Positions 12,070 through 24,630 are shown, counted from the first letter of the stretch. The stretch is DNA of 64,000 nt from Solicoccozyma terricola (GCA_001600875.1 BCLD01000003.1:216818-280817); one strand, 5' to 3'. Translations and numbers: made by a program. Notes: a model not told the origin generated them from the sequence alone.

Positions 12070-14498
12070 TCACGCGAACCTGTTCGATAGTCGAATGGAT
12101 GAGCCGTCAGCCTGCAGAATCGGACCAACGATAACACACGTTGTTGACTGACGAGTGAGACGAGCCGGCGGCTTGAGGTTGGATTGAGTGGCAGTGTGCT
12201 TGACAGTCTCCTTGCTCCCTCCGTTGACAGCGGGTATTACAGGAGCTTGGTGATTACGGTCGACGATGGCTAGAGCGGGTCGCCGTCGAGCCTGTGGGGC
12301 TTGACTGGTAGATCGTGGGGGTGGAGGTCCAGCTTGAGAGTCGTTGTGAGGCTCGAACTGGGAACGACGTTGAGCTTGATGTCGCGGACGTGGAGCGGGA
12401 AGTTGAACGGGAACTTGGGTTGGCCCTGGTGGAGCCTCGGACCTCATGCGAAGACCTGGGGGAGCAGCAACGAAATCAGCACTGACTATCGGCCCGCCGA
12501 AGCCATTTCTTACCTGCAGTCGGAGCTCTTGCCTCGGATGGCCCTATCAGACTCCCGGTCGACTGCTCACGAACAATGCGCTTGGCCGGCGGTCGGGTTC
12601 CAGACGTCGAAGGCCCACCCACACATGCTGTCACCGGACGTCTTTTCATGCCGTTCATTGTTTCGTATCGACTTGCCTCTTTCTGCAGCAGTTCGTCCCT
12701 CTGCATCTGGCCTTCGAAAGCCTTGCTTAAGCGGATCTTGTCCGGCCACGTCGCCAACTTTGCCTCGCCAATAGAGTCGACCAGTTTGGCAATGCTTCGG
12801 ATTTGGGCTTTCATGCGGTCAAAGGCTTGAGAATGAGGTTCAGCGGTTCGGTGAAGCGTTGAGACGTCGCGGTACATGGATTGGGATATGGTTCGGAGTT
12901 GTGCGAGATTCGATTGAATCAACTTGAATGTCTGCGTCTTGATACTGCACTTCTTCAACCCGCGAGTGGTACAAGGCCGGCAACTCGCCCCGTTAGGTTT
13001 GGCAGTATAACAGCTGATGCCTTCGGCTGCGCAGCTGTCGCAAGGAGTTGCTGGTCGATAGCCTAGTATTTTGCCCGTCGCCGTATCCCTCTGGAATGAA
13101 CCAAGGTGTAATTAGCGTGTTGCCGCCTGAGACCTTGGAACGACTTACCAGAGTAGCCGACACGTCCGCTTGAACTGGATTGTCGTTCTCACTGCCCGAT
13201 CCTTCGTGAACATTCAATTCGGCATCCACGCTCTGAGAAACAGGGAAATATGGTCAGTTGGCGCAAGGCAATGAAACGAATCGGCCCCAATCACCTCGTC
13301 ATAAGAGTCTTCTCGAGCGAAATCGTCTACATCGAAGTTTTCCTAGGTGAGAAATACGATCCTGGTCAGTTGTCATATGTGTTAGGTGCAGGGGTGCCGA
13401 GCTCACCATGTCTTCCTCTTCCTCATGCCCGTCTACAAATTCGGTTTCTTCCTGAATCTGATGCAATTTGGGATGCGAGCGCCCGGCATGGCGGTTGATT
13501 GTGGCGATATTTGTGCCAGTATTTGCAGTATTCGTTTCATCCTCACTGCTTGCAACGTCCTCATCGTCGTCCATATCGCCCTGCGACTCGAATCCATTCG
13601 AGAATCCCATAGCGTCATCCAACGAATTATCATTGGCTTTGTCGGCTTCGAAGGCTTCATCGGCGTATTCCGTTTCGCCAAGATTGAGATCATCGCCGCC
13701 TTGTTGCTCAGGTTCGTCGGACTCGTACTGATCTTCTTCCACCTTCTCGACAGGGCCTTGGTCAATAATATCGGTGCCCCTGACCGGCCCATCTCTTTCC
13801 AATCGGGGTTGTACTCCCAACGTTCCGAGGTAGCCAGCGACTTGGACTTTATCGACGGAAGGTCCTGCCGGTGGCTGCGATGCCGCACGCATACGAGGAT
13901 TCAACAGCAAGCGGCGAGCATCGTTTTGTCGAGTATGAGTGAGGAAGGGCGGATGTGCGGGGGCGGCCACGTTAGTTATGGATGGATCGGCGGAGGAGTG
14001 CCCGTATGGGACTCCAGGAATATCCAGAGTGGGATGTGATGGCTCTTCTCCTGGCATTCCCAGCAGCATCGGGATCTTGTCTGCCGGCAAGCCTTTCACA
14101 ATCTGCTGGCGACGCTGCAAGGTGGTCTGTGAAAGGGAGAAGATGTGTGAGTATTAGTATTTTCTCCATACAAGGACATTTGGACGAAAGACTCCAACAG
14201 AGAGACAATGCGTTCGCGGCGAGTCTTGCGATTGAAGATATGTTTCTTTACCTGCGAGGTTGCCAGCCGGTGACTGTGGAACCTCCCAGCGATTGTTAAC
14301 GAAATACCGCATAGCAGCAAGAGCTTGAAGCTCTCCCTCAGCCGTTTGGTTTTGCAAGATGAGATTCAGAGTTGATGGCAACCGATCCACGACCGTTCTG
14401 CTGATTTGCAGAGGGCGGGTCATGCAGGCCGATGAGTCTCGCCACCGGCGACCACTTTTCCATTTCCATTCCTTCTTTCCCCATCTTCTCCTCCGCAT
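12070..14498 (-). CDS. Protein with a variant zinc-cluster cysteine motif
   Basis: Six exons read on the minus strand: 14498-14252, about 14092-13407 (the acceptor could be 12 nt further in), 13342-13295, 13232-13149, 13090-12514 and 12455-12070, about 675 aa. The middle is strongly acidic (many Asp/Glu, residues roughly 150-300). A cysteine block follows, with the pattern C-x2-C-x6-C-x10-C-x2-C-x7-C (PCDSCAAEGISC ... CRPCTTRGLKKC), like the zinc binuclear-type clusters of basidiomycete regulators. After it comes a helical region of about 90 residues (MYRDVSTLHR, MKAQIRSIAK) and a Pro/Gln/Arg-rich tail. A nuclear DNA-binding or regulatory role is inferred from the motif only. The start at 14498 is in an Arg/Lys/Trp-rich segment and may be wrong. 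Confidence 0.6.
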
Positions 14499-15768
14499 CT
14501 CAAGCCTCGTGGTTACGTTGCGCAGAAACCTCCAACCGATGAATAGTAATTGAAAGTGAATACGCAGCCGGCCTTTATCCTGCGTCTCCTCGAGTCACGA
14601 CTGCCATTTCCTAGTCATGGGAAAGGGCCTGCGCCTAGTCTCCGGTCCGAAAGACTCAACAACTATTCTCGACGGTTCACGGCACAACTCTTTTCAATAT
14701 CCCCGTATCCCAGTAGACGCTCTCCGACGGAGCAACTCGAGGTGTTTCCGCCCAGCCAGCAAACAGAAAGAGAATCGGATGATCGACTCATCCGCTGTAT
14801 TACACCGCACCTATCATCGCTTTTCACGATGCGGAGTCGGCTATCGATGTGTCTGTCTCTCCAAGGGGGCTGAACATCCATTTGATCTCAACCATCTTCT
14901 CCCCACGACGTACTCTCCGTTATGTTTAGATTGGAACACGCTTTCCCGGCCGTGTGGTAGTACACATACGTGAACCCCTCCCACAATTCTTTCGGAAACA
15001 TCCCGCGCAGCATTCAGGTCTATCTGAACAGCATCACCTCCCCGATGCATGTCCCTCTCTAAACGACATATCCGTTCGCATGCGCGGTTGTATCTCGAAC
15101 GTCGTCCGCGTAGCATTTAGTTACCTCCTTCTCACAACATCGTGTTCGTATCACCGCTACCAATTGGAGTTGTAATCTTCGGTATCATGGCCAAACTTAA
15201 CCATAACGTCTTTCTCTCGACTCTCTCTCACGGCTCTTTCTCACGATTCTCTCTCACGGTTCGCTCTTCTCTTGACACCATTTCGCACATCGTTCAGAAC
15301 ATCCTTTCCTCATCCTACGTCGCACCGGTCGGTGACCATGATGCGAGTTACGTCGCACACCTCCGATTCCGTTCCTTGACATCTCCAAAAATCGCCCATC
15401 CTACTCCATAACCAATCGCCTCATGAGAGAGAGAGACACACACACACACTCACCGCCATCGTTGAAGGATAAACCGGGGCCCACACCCATCCTACCACAG
15501 ATTCTGATTCATAACATAGCATATCAAGTTCTGATTTGTATACGTATGTTCCGGGTGATCGAGTGAGTGGTGTGTTCTATGAGGGTGAGCAACGGGGAGT
15601 TGAGTGTGGGTTTGTTGTCAGGGTAGATGGGGGATGGGAGGTAGGAATGATGTAGGGTGTTTTGGAAGGTGCGTTAATAAGTCGTGTTTTGTGGGTGTTG
15701 GTTGTAAGCCGAGTGAAGGAAATGACGATGGTGGAGAGATCAAACAAGAATGATGTAGGATCAGCTTG
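14499..15768. other. Intergenic region, no supported gene
   Basis: No family resemblance on either strand. A plus-strand frame from ATG 15187 to 15411 (about 74 codons) is open but partly made of CTCTCTCACGG repeats. A GA/CA microsatellite sits at 15427-15450. The rest is unremarkable. Confidence 0.35.
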
Positions 15769-16256
15769 TCATTCCTTCGACTCGTTTCGTCGCTTCGTCT
15801 CTTGGCTTCCTCTCTTCCTCTCCTCCTCTCTTCCTCTCTTCCGCTCTTCATCTCTTCGTTCCCTTCGTCTCCTCATCTCTTGGATTGTATCCTCTGTTCG
15901 GTTCATCGGTGTCCTCGAGCACGTATACGAACAACGTTGATCAGATGAAATAGGTTGAGAGATAACCAGATGTCGACGCAAAACACCCATCTCCCGCCGT
16001 CCGTGTCACCGCACATGCACTATACCGATCCCCCACCGACCCCCTCCCCTCCCCCGCACCTTCCCACCCCCCACCAAACCCTCATCCAACTCACCCTCGT
16101 AACCATCTGACACTGCTGCTTTATATCATCAATCTCCCACCTAAACAATTCTGTAAACTTGTCGCCTTGTTTCCCACTCGAGGAACGATTAGACCATAAA
16201 CATTGAATCGTATCGTTATCGTGAGGGTATGAGACGGTGTTTGGAGGGTTGGACAT
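15769..16256 (-). CDS. Small hypothetical two-exon protein, basic/acidic coiled tail
   Basis: Exon 1 (16256-16095) encodes 54 residues of normal composition, beginning MSNPPNTVSYPHDND. It ends exactly at a GTGAGT donor. Exon 2 (15990-15769) is in phase and ends in a highly charged Arg/Glu/Lys repeat (RRRRERRDEERKRGREEERK), probably a single helix or coiled coil. The total is 127 aa. I do not recognise it. The charged tail is encoded by a GAGGAAGA-type repeat that could vary in length. The exon 2 acceptor is the least certain part. Confidence 0.45.
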
Positions 16257-18620
16257 TGTGAGATGGGATGGTGATGGGTGATGGTGATGAAGAGTTTGTG
16301 GATGTAGCGAGAGAGATGGTCGACGACGGGGACGGGTGTAATCGTCGGGGTGAGGGAAGGTGAGGAAGGACGGAGGAAAGGTGAGTGAGGAGTGCGCAGT
16401 AGTCGCAAGACCGAGGGGTCCTGGTGTGGGTGTTGCTGTCCAAGATACTGACTGATACGAACTGAAGAGAGAGAGATGAGATGTGAGATATGAGATGGTG
16501 ATTGTTTGAAACGCCCGGTTGTTGTTGATGGTTGAAGCAGAATCTACGTATTTTCATGCTGAGAACTGACAACTCGGGTGGTGGACTCGTATGGAGCAGT
16601 GGAAGTGGCAGTGGCAGTGGCAGCGTGGGTGGGTGGGTGGGTGGGTGGGTAGCTCGCTCTGGCTACGAGGTCCACAGTGATGCTCTCCACCACTTTGTAT
16701 TCCCAACCGACGTTCTTTCATCCCAGCGACACAGCCAGATGTTGCAGAGTAGACGGAGACCTCGTAGCCTCGGTTGACAACCTACCTACGCCTAGTAGCA
16801 CCCACCACCAGACATTCGCTCCGACTTCACCCCCTGTAAACGATAGGGTTCGTTGGGCAGCCATACGACCTATGACTTCCCCACCGACGATTGGACCGGA
16901 TCATGTCCATTGCCCGTTCAACCAAAGACCCGATAAGCTGGCCAGACAGGTTACAACAATGGTCATACTCATACACAGCGGTACAGGTCGATCCATCACC
17001 GCTACATATACATCGTCGTTTGCTCCCAGGGTCCCAGTGTTCGTGCTTCCCACATTAGTACTCGACATGTTTCAAACATCAGCGTCGTATGCACCCCGAT
17101 GAACTCATCGAGCCGTTCAATCGCTCAAAACGCCCGTTAGCCCGTCCCCTCCTCTTCCTGGAAATGCGACCGACGTGCTTTGTTTTCTACCAAATGACAC
17201 CTTTACCACTCTCCAATTCCACAGTCCCACTCATGAGCCAAGTACCTCGGGAGGAGGACCGGTAGGAAAGCGACAATACTGCTATCAGAAGGGTCCCACG
17301 ACGCATCTCGACACCGAGCCCCCCAGGGACTAGGCTCGGTATGCAGTCATTTATACGAGATGCCACATCATACTTGTCACCACCAATACAAACAATCGCA
17401 GTAGTAACTATTATTTACTCTGCATTCGCAACTATTCGACATCCAAACCTGAAAGCTCTAGTAGCAGTCGTGCACTCATAGGTCATTTTACGTCCAGCAC
17501 TTTAACATGAGCGTATGTATTCAACGAATCGGGTGGCTTCACATACGTTATGTCACTTGCATATACCTACCTACCTCCTGTCCGCGGGAGAACCATGAAT
17601 GAGGGCGAGTAGAGGTAGGTTGTGTTCATGGCGGTGGCTGTCAAGTCGGGTTTTTTGGGATGGATTCACCGTATGTCGTCTAAATGTCTACGATCCAAAG
17701 TGTACACTACACTACATTTTTTGGCTTCTGTAGTGTAGTGTAGTGCAGTGAAAAATGGAGTGCTGCACTATGTAGTATAGTGCAAGCCAAATTAGTGCAT
17801 CATGTAGTGTAGTAGAAAGAGGGAATTTCCGAATGTCGGGTCTTAGACACCTTTTGACGCTGTCGTCAGCTTAAAATGTCTGCTCCTTCTAACGAACAGT
17901 CCTCGACCTTCATGATCCAGCGACTAGGCAGCAGGCCTTAGTGACCCAAACCCAGACCTTTGCACATCTGGCGGACCCCACCCAACCTTGCGACCTTGCG
18001 ACGTTGAAATAAATCCCGGCGACTCCACGACCTTGCGACTTTGCCACTACTCCGCGTGAAACCGCGAACATTCGGTCTGTTCCTCCCAAATTTGTGTACA
18101 TTGCGTCAATCACTCTCGTCGAAAGGATCCAAGACAGGGTGGTGCAGGATCTGCACCGGACGACTGGACTGCGCAACAAGAGGAAACCCTCTTGACGCAA
18201 AAGTCGAACGTGTTGGATAACAACCGACGGCGCAACAGGAAAAGTGTCGTGTGCTGATCCTTTCCGATGGGTAGTACCGTAGTTTGGTATGTTTGGCTTC
18301 CGCAGTCCTTGCTAGAATCAGCTAATAACTATGATTGGGTACTTCAAATGTTGGTTTCAGACCTTGCTGTGATATGCCTTATCAATAAAATAAACAACGA
18401 GGTGGACGATCAATGGATAGCTAGTCCGATCGAGTTGAATGTTCGAGGGAGAAGTAACTACGAATATTCATAACAGGAAAGGACAATTGGCCTAGCGTCA
18501 CCTACAAATACAGTTCAGTACATTACACCCTCGCTAAGATGGTACCGGTTGATCAACTCTCGATACCAGGGAGGCCAGGTTCTCATACATGGTAACAATG
18601 TCGGTAGTCTGTGATTCACG
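16257..18620. other. Long intergenic region with a 13-bp hairpin and TTGCGACC words
   Basis: No supported gene in 2.3 kb. 16257-16560 would be the 5' leader side of the minus-strand gene. There is AGTGGC/GTGG(GTGG)n repeat sequence at 16600-16650. A perfect inverted repeat of 13 bp occurs at 17704-17716 and 17729-17741, and ACCTTGCGAC words at 17985-18003 and 18028-18045. 18250-18500 is AT-richer. A minus-strand frame at 17910-18200 is open but looks like nothing known. Confidence 0.4.
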
Positions 18621-20390
18621 TCAGGAAGCAATCAGCTGCTTGGTGTACTCCATAGAGTTTGTGTTGCAACAAAGTCGGGACGGCAAGAACTCACCATATT
18701 CTCATCAGTGAACGCACCAATCTGGTCAGCATGGTCAAGCATCTCGTTCTGACCTAGATGCCAAAAGATGCCTCTGCCACCATTAACATTGTCCGTTTGG
18801 AAGTGCTCGATCTCTTGAATATAGACCTCATTCGGACCTCGCATAGAGTTGGTGTTGACAACCCCGTCGTTTGGCTGGTAGGCCTCCGTTGAAACATTCA
18901 ATATATCTCGCTGGGAATTGGTCAATGCATACCCTCCCATCCCGTACCCCGTCGGCGAGAGGGGCAGGAGCATGTCCCCTCTTGGGATCTGGGTTCCCGG
19001 GCTGGGTAGTAGAACAAGGAAGCCTAGTTCCCGCAATTTCCGATTTGCGACGTTGGTGACCCATAGTGGGAGATCGCCCTCATTCCCAAAGAGGCCAGAG
19101 TTCAGGGACAAGTTTGCAAGAAACGCTACAATGCCATCCACCAAGAACCAAGGGAGGGGGAGTAATTTAGCTATCTGATAGGGCCGCCAAGGAAAGGTTG
19201 AGATGTCCTCGGGGCTGAACTGGAATCTGTCAAACGGGACAGTGGCCTTGAAGGACATGGTGAAAAAGTAGATATTACGAGACGGCACAGGTCCACAAAA
19301 GCCGTTGGTCGCTTTGACGCCTTCAATACTATTGTCGTAAAATCCATGGTGGTTGGAATTCATCCACTGGTCGATAGGACCCGAAGGCGAGGCGATCCGG
19401 TCGTACATTGCTTGATATGATTCAGTGTCCTGCCGATGGAAGCCCCAGTGGTCCAGTTGGAGGTCATAGACCCTTCCCAAGGGATTGCTGAAGCACGTGG
19501 AACTGATGAACTGACAGACAAGCTTCTTCCACTCTGGTGGAGCATGTGCCTGGCAAGATGAGTGCATCAGCAGTCGAAACAGGACAGAACGCAAATAGAT
19601 GGATAGAGGAGCGCATGGATACACATACTTTGAGCACATCTATGATGGTCGTGCCCTTATGAGGTGTTCCCAGTGTGACGACCGACTGTATCCACTTGTC
19701 CCGTCCAGCCATACGGAAATACGAGGAGTGCAGTGCTCTGTTGTCCTCTTGCATCAATCTGATCAGTTTCCGAACAGAGTTTCCGCCCTGCGAATGGCAG
19801 ATAAAGTGCACTTTATTGGCAGCGCTCCACGTCCACCCTTGGGGAAGTCCGCCTAGATGTATCGCTGGTTTGCGGTGAGTCGACACCACTCGTTGTGTGC
19901 CGGACAGAGTCGGGAAAGCCTCGCCATAGTCTACACAGATCCGATCCGTCTCTTCCCCAAGACCGTCGAAGCTGTAATAGCCCAACTGTTAATTATCTCG
20001 ACCGAGAACAGCAAGAGCAGTCGTTCGGATTACACACAGTCCAGCGGTGAGCTGTGCATAGATCTCGCAGGCTCTTTCCCAATCGCTGGAAATAGGACCC
20101 ACACGCACCACGATCACCTTATATCCCTGGTTGTGCAATAGTAAAGGGATATTCTGGAACCCTCCAAAGTAGTTGAAGACGTCGAAGATGGGCGCAATCC
20201 AACCAGCAAAACCGGACACTTCACATGGAACAATTTGGTCAATCCTCTTCTCACAAGAAGACTTTGAATAAAGAAAAGGAACTAACGCACCGAACACTAT
20301 CGGGATGTCCATATTTGCCGGCTTACCAGATGCCTTCAGGGACTTGACCAGCGTTTCCAGCTCTCGGATACCCTTGTTTTCCTGATGCAT
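18621..20390 (-). CDS. Triacylglycerol lipase, bacterial family I.5-like
   Basis: Five exons (20390-20291, 20218-20034, 19985-19629, 19549-18695, 18647-18621) give a consistent 507-aa protein. It matches the Geobacillus/Staphylococcus-type lipases along its length: IVFVSGFAGW (oxyanion region), VGPISSDWERACEIYAQL, VDYGEAF, the nucleophile elbow CHSQGG (Ser160), VVTLGTPHKGTT, VYDLQLDHWGF (a zinc-region segment in bacterial members), NDGVVNTNSM (Asp442) and the LDHADQIG histidine (His487). Ser/Asp/His are all present, so it should hydrolyse acylglycerols. No signal peptide is visible from ATG 20390, which suggests an intracellular enzyme or a missing upstream exon. The last exon is 27 nt. It is divergent from the gene at 20898, with a 507-bp shared promoter. 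Confidence 0.85.
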
Positions 20391-20897
20391 GTCGGTGTGA
20401 ATGGTCGGTTCAGTCAAGAAATAATCTGCGGCGTGCGTGCTGCGAATGGTAACTGTGCAAATATGTGCATTTCCTGTCCCGTTTTAGCCTCTCCTCCACC
20501 CCACTCCTGCCGGCAGCAGGTTTGTCAAGTTAGGGTACCAGAACATGTCAAGTTGGGAAAGTGAACGGAAGCGAAGATCACATACTCGCGATCCGCCGAT
20601 CCTGACAGGATCCGCTGTATTCTTCGGTGGCAAATCAGATGCGGAGGCGGATGGTGAGCATGAACGTCAACAACATCGAGCCGAGTCTTGTAGAGCACTT
20701 GGTTGGCTAGGGATATGGCATAACCATCTCCTCCTCTGCTACCCGTTCACTACCACCCAGCAGCAGCTGCTGCTTCCTCATGACCTTCCCTCACTAACCT
20801 TCCAGCAACTCACACACCAATTTCCACCGCACCCAACTTCACCTCCACATCCACCATCCTGTCACCCTCCCTCCTATCGAAAGAAGACAACAACAGC
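20391..20897. promoter_or_regulatory. Shared divergent promoter region
   Basis: 507 bp between the start of the lipase (minus) and the start of PD-(D/E)XK paralogue 2 (plus). The part next to the plus gene is rich in CCACATCC-type pyrimidine sequence, typical of a leader. An open plus frame at 20545-20901 overlaps it and ends within the next gene's start, so it is not taken as a gene. No specific operator was recognised. Confidence 0.4.
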
Positions 20898-23235
20898 ATG
20901 ACCACCACCGACGAAGACATCGTAGCGTTGGCTGCGTTGAAGGAATGCGGCGTCTTCGCGCCGTATGACTGGAATGGTTTTCAATTGTCGGATGACGGGG
21001 TTACCAATGCAAGGTTGATGGATGCGTTGGGTGGGATGACGTTGGAGGTTAATAGGTTGGTGGGAAGGATAGAGGGATCCGTGGAGGAGGGATTCTGGTC
21101 GGTGAGTGCGCTGGTTGGACATTTGTTGCACCGTCGTCGTCGTCGTCGACGACGAGATGTGGTGGAAGCATTTCCGAGTTTGAGCTGATCGTTTCAATTT
21201 CCGTGTGCGGGCGTGCATGCACGCATGTGTCTATCCTATCTTTTCAGGGTCGATCAATAACTATGGAACTACGATCATCCATAACACCATCCCCCAACAT
21301 GATTCAATTCCAAAACTCGATCGACGATCTATATCAAAAAATCATTGAACAAGAAAACGATTTTCCCCCGGAAATTCATTGGCTTTCCGTGTTTCAAAAC
21401 ATGATTAGGGATGTTTTACAAATCAGAGAATGTCAGGATTTGATGCAGAGTTTGTAAGTCTCAGATCCTCACCCGTCCACATCTCCTGGGGGGTTGGTTT
21501 GGTTGACCTTGGCATCACCACCGGGGCGGAACCCCTTCAAACAAAACAAACTAACCTCCCCTACCCCTTCCCCTTCCCGCAGTGGTGAATACAAATACGA
21601 CGAACACGTCGCTGAATCACTTCATCTCTCAAAAGCTCCGATGCGTCAACAGGACTTTAGCTTGGGCTACAATGCTGCCAAGTTGGATGATCAACCGGTG
21701 CTTGGTTGGGGTCAAGTCATGCATTCTAGATCAATGTCATTGTTTACGGGTCCTATGAATGGTATGTGTCTTCGTACGCATATCCTCCTACCCTGATAAC
21801 ACGCCAGCATGCACGGGATATTCGTTTTCTCGTTGCCGGGATTACATATATTGAAACCCCCTCATTCCCCCTTTCTTCTCTGTCGCCAGCACCCAAAAGC
21901 TACGTCTGTCCATTCCTCTTCGCTGAAATCAAACGACACTCCAATCAAAGTTCCCATCTACAAGCTATCATCCAACTACTCCCGCAAGCGATATTATCCC
22001 TAAAATCGATAATCGACATGCAAGAAAAAATCTCAGCTTCTTATCCTCCAGGTAGAGATCCTTACGTTGATCTTCCATTGGGTATGATGGAACCAATCGT
22101 TTTTGGTGTCTTGGTGTTGGGACATTCGTGGAGGTTTTATGCAATTAAGAGAGTTCGGGTTGGGGTTGAACGAGATTACTATGTGAGTTTCGCAATCTCA
22201 TTCTCCTCCTCCCTATCGCCCTCCTCCTCCTACTATATCATGCTCCTTCCCTGGCGTGTTGTCGGTATCGCCTCCGCCAATCCCGCTGGGTTGGATGACC
22301 TCGATTCCTATCCAACGGAATCCCTCGCTAACATTCTCTTCGCCACCGCAATCACTTCCCTCCCCTGCCCCCCTGAACAGCTTACGTGCCCTTTCTACAA
22401 AGAACTAGACCTATCCGTTCCCGACGACTGCATTCGAGCTCTGGTTCTACTCCGAAACATCATCAGGCAAGGCAAAGCACGTATGCAGAATATTTCACAA
22501 CTTTTTGGAGCGACGGATCACGTCGAATGTGAACCCTTGCTGTCGAGGGTTAAATCGCAATCAAGTGCAAAGAGATCTCATGATGATGCCTCGCACAGTG
22601 GTGGCGGTGGTGGTGGTGATAGTGCCAACATGGGTGATGGTGACGGCGGCGGAGGCGGCGGAGAAGAAAGGCAATCGGACAACGCAGCCAACAGCAGTAG
22701 GAACAGGAGAAAGACCTCGGATAACGCTGGTGGCGGTCGTGATGGTCGTCGATCTGGAGCTGGATCCGGGTATCGAAACGCCATCCTCGATTCAACGGGA
22801 CCCGCAATTCCATCAACATTGGAAGCGCAATCCTCACCACGAATGATTACAGGTCTAGATCGTGTACAACCCACCGATGAACAAACGGAACAGATCCTCG
22901 CTCAGATTCGTTGTGGTCGATGGAGACGAGATATTTCCACGGCATGCAAGAACAGGGTCGAGTTGGTCGGCATGAACGATATGGATGATGACGGGGTCGA
23001 CGCAATCCAGTCTCCGACTGGTGGTTCCACTATCAATCCTTCAAACCTCGCCGAAGCAAACAAAGACGACGACGACGATGATGACGACAACAACGATGAC
23101 GACAACAACGATGACGACAACAACGATGACGAGGATATACCTACAGTGCACTCAACATCATCTCGCGAGTTTTCCTTGTTGGATATCGATATCGCTGACG
23201 AGATTTCCGGATCAAATACCTTCCACCTGCCGTAA
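20898..23235 (+). CDS. PD-(D/E)XK nuclease-like protein, paralogue 2
   Basis: Five exons join in frame: 20898-21101, 21248-21453, 21583-21761, 21890-22182 and 22381-23235 (578 aa, intron phases 0,2,1,0). The core has MRQQDFSLGY (Asp161, with Gln replacing the Pro of PD) and PFLFAEIK (Glu209, Lys211), then PIVFGVLVLGHSWRFYAI, which aligns with the paralogues at 8.1 and 36.7 kb. The C-terminal half is disordered: Gly/Asp/Ser-rich stretches and a (DDDNN)n run encoded by GACGACAACAACGAT repeats near 23070-23130. The last intron (22183-22380) is 198 nt with no stop in frame, so its retention would add 66 residues. Both other paralogues have an intron at the same place, which favours removal. Confidence 0.74.
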
Positions 23236-23863
23236 CTATGGAGGGTCTCCCAATCATACCTACGAGATGTGAAATCAATGCGAAACATCCGGTCATTCAG
23301 CAGATGGTCCTCCAAGTCTACAATAATCCAGCACCATGAACATCGACTGATATCAATCCAAGATGTCCACCTGGAACGAGGTATCTTGCGGAGCTTATAT
23401 GCAGTGCGGGTGTTCCGATTGTGTCGTATATGGCAAGTACCTTGGGGGCACGGAGAGCTGGTTTTCGATGGGTACGATGATGTAGTCGAGAACCTGTTGT
23501 ATTCACTTCAGAGTCAGCTCTCATCGACCAACCAAAATGCCAGTCCTCCTCACCATATCCGCACCCTTAACCGTCTCGATATTCTTCCCACTAAAACTAT
23601 TGATCACTTTTGCCGCACCGACGACGCTCGTCACGTTCTGAAGAGCAATAGATCTGACACCCAACGAACCACCAACGGACCATAGTCGAGAAGCTGTGGC
23701 CAGCCGAATGAATATACTCCATGCAGAGATAATATATGGGATTTTAGTAATGAGATGGCTTGCCTGTTTGCCATGCCTGTTTGCCAACTACCTTTGCATG
23801 TATGGCATTCGAAGCAAACTTTCCCACCCTGCAGTTGGTTCACAATAAACAATAGAAATAGTG
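23236..23863. other. Intergenic, possible fragment only
   Basis: No gene I can support. A minus-strand frame at 23521-23787 (88 codons) has a natural-looking composition but no recognisable relative and no clear neighbours. GCCATGCCTGTTTGCC is partly repeated near 23763-23785. Confidence 0.3.
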
Positions 23864-24630
23864 ATGAATGGGCCAACTGAGATCCCCGGGCGACTCGCTC
23901 GGCTCACTACGCTGGGATGGGAATTACTATATCAGATAAAGAGAGTTGACTGTTTCCACACGATGGAATTGAGAATCATCACTGGACTACCTAACAATAC
24001 ACCGAATCGTACCATCAAGTGCTTGTACGATCGGTCATATCTCTGGAATAAGATCTCAGGACAAGCTAACGTCCTATTGGACAGGGACGATTACAAAAGG
24101 GACCTACGGGCCACCTCCTTAGCCTCCACGGCGCCCACGGCCACGGCTACGGCCACGATCAGCTCCACGGCGTCGTCCAGATCCACCACGTCCACCAATC
24201 ACAATATCGACCCTCCTGTGCTCGGAGCATTCGTTCGTGCAGTCTCGCTCTTCGCGTGGGCTATCAAGGCGTCATCAGCGGGGCACTATAATTTCAAGAG
24301 CGTGAATGACAGTCACTTCGCAACCACATCACCTTCGGCGGGAACAGGTGCGGCAGCAGCAGATGCAGCATATGCAGAGAGGGCGGCAATGGTGGAGAGA
24401 GTGGAAAACTTCATTATGGCGGATATACGCTGGTGTTCACAGTGAGTTGAGTATGCGGCTTATTCTTGGGGATGAGGGATGAGAGGCAGGATGACAGCTC
24501 TGTGGACTGCAACACCCTCAAAGATATATGCGGTAACAGAGACCAGCGGATTCGGGATATTTGTTCTTGGCGTCGCCGATCCAGATGGGACCCCGACCCG
24601 CGAAAACTTGAAACAAACGGAAGCAGCTGA
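23864..24630 (+). CDS. Hypothetical two-exon protein
   Basis: Exon 1 is 23864-24441. Its frame would stop at a TGA that is itself part of a GTGAGT donor, so splicing to 24498 (after GATGACAG) is likely. The joined frame runs to TGA at 24628-24630, 236 aa. Residues 85-120 are Ala/Thr/Ser-rich, encoded by GGCCACGGC-type repeats. The flanking parts are of ordinary composition (LGWELLYQIKRVDC, PPVLGAFVRAVSLFAWAIK). I do not recognise the family. Another frame of exon 2 (24505-24721) is also open and looks protein-like, so the 3' structure is uncertain; the gene may continue towards the degenerate block at 25.0 kb. Confidence 0.45.
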
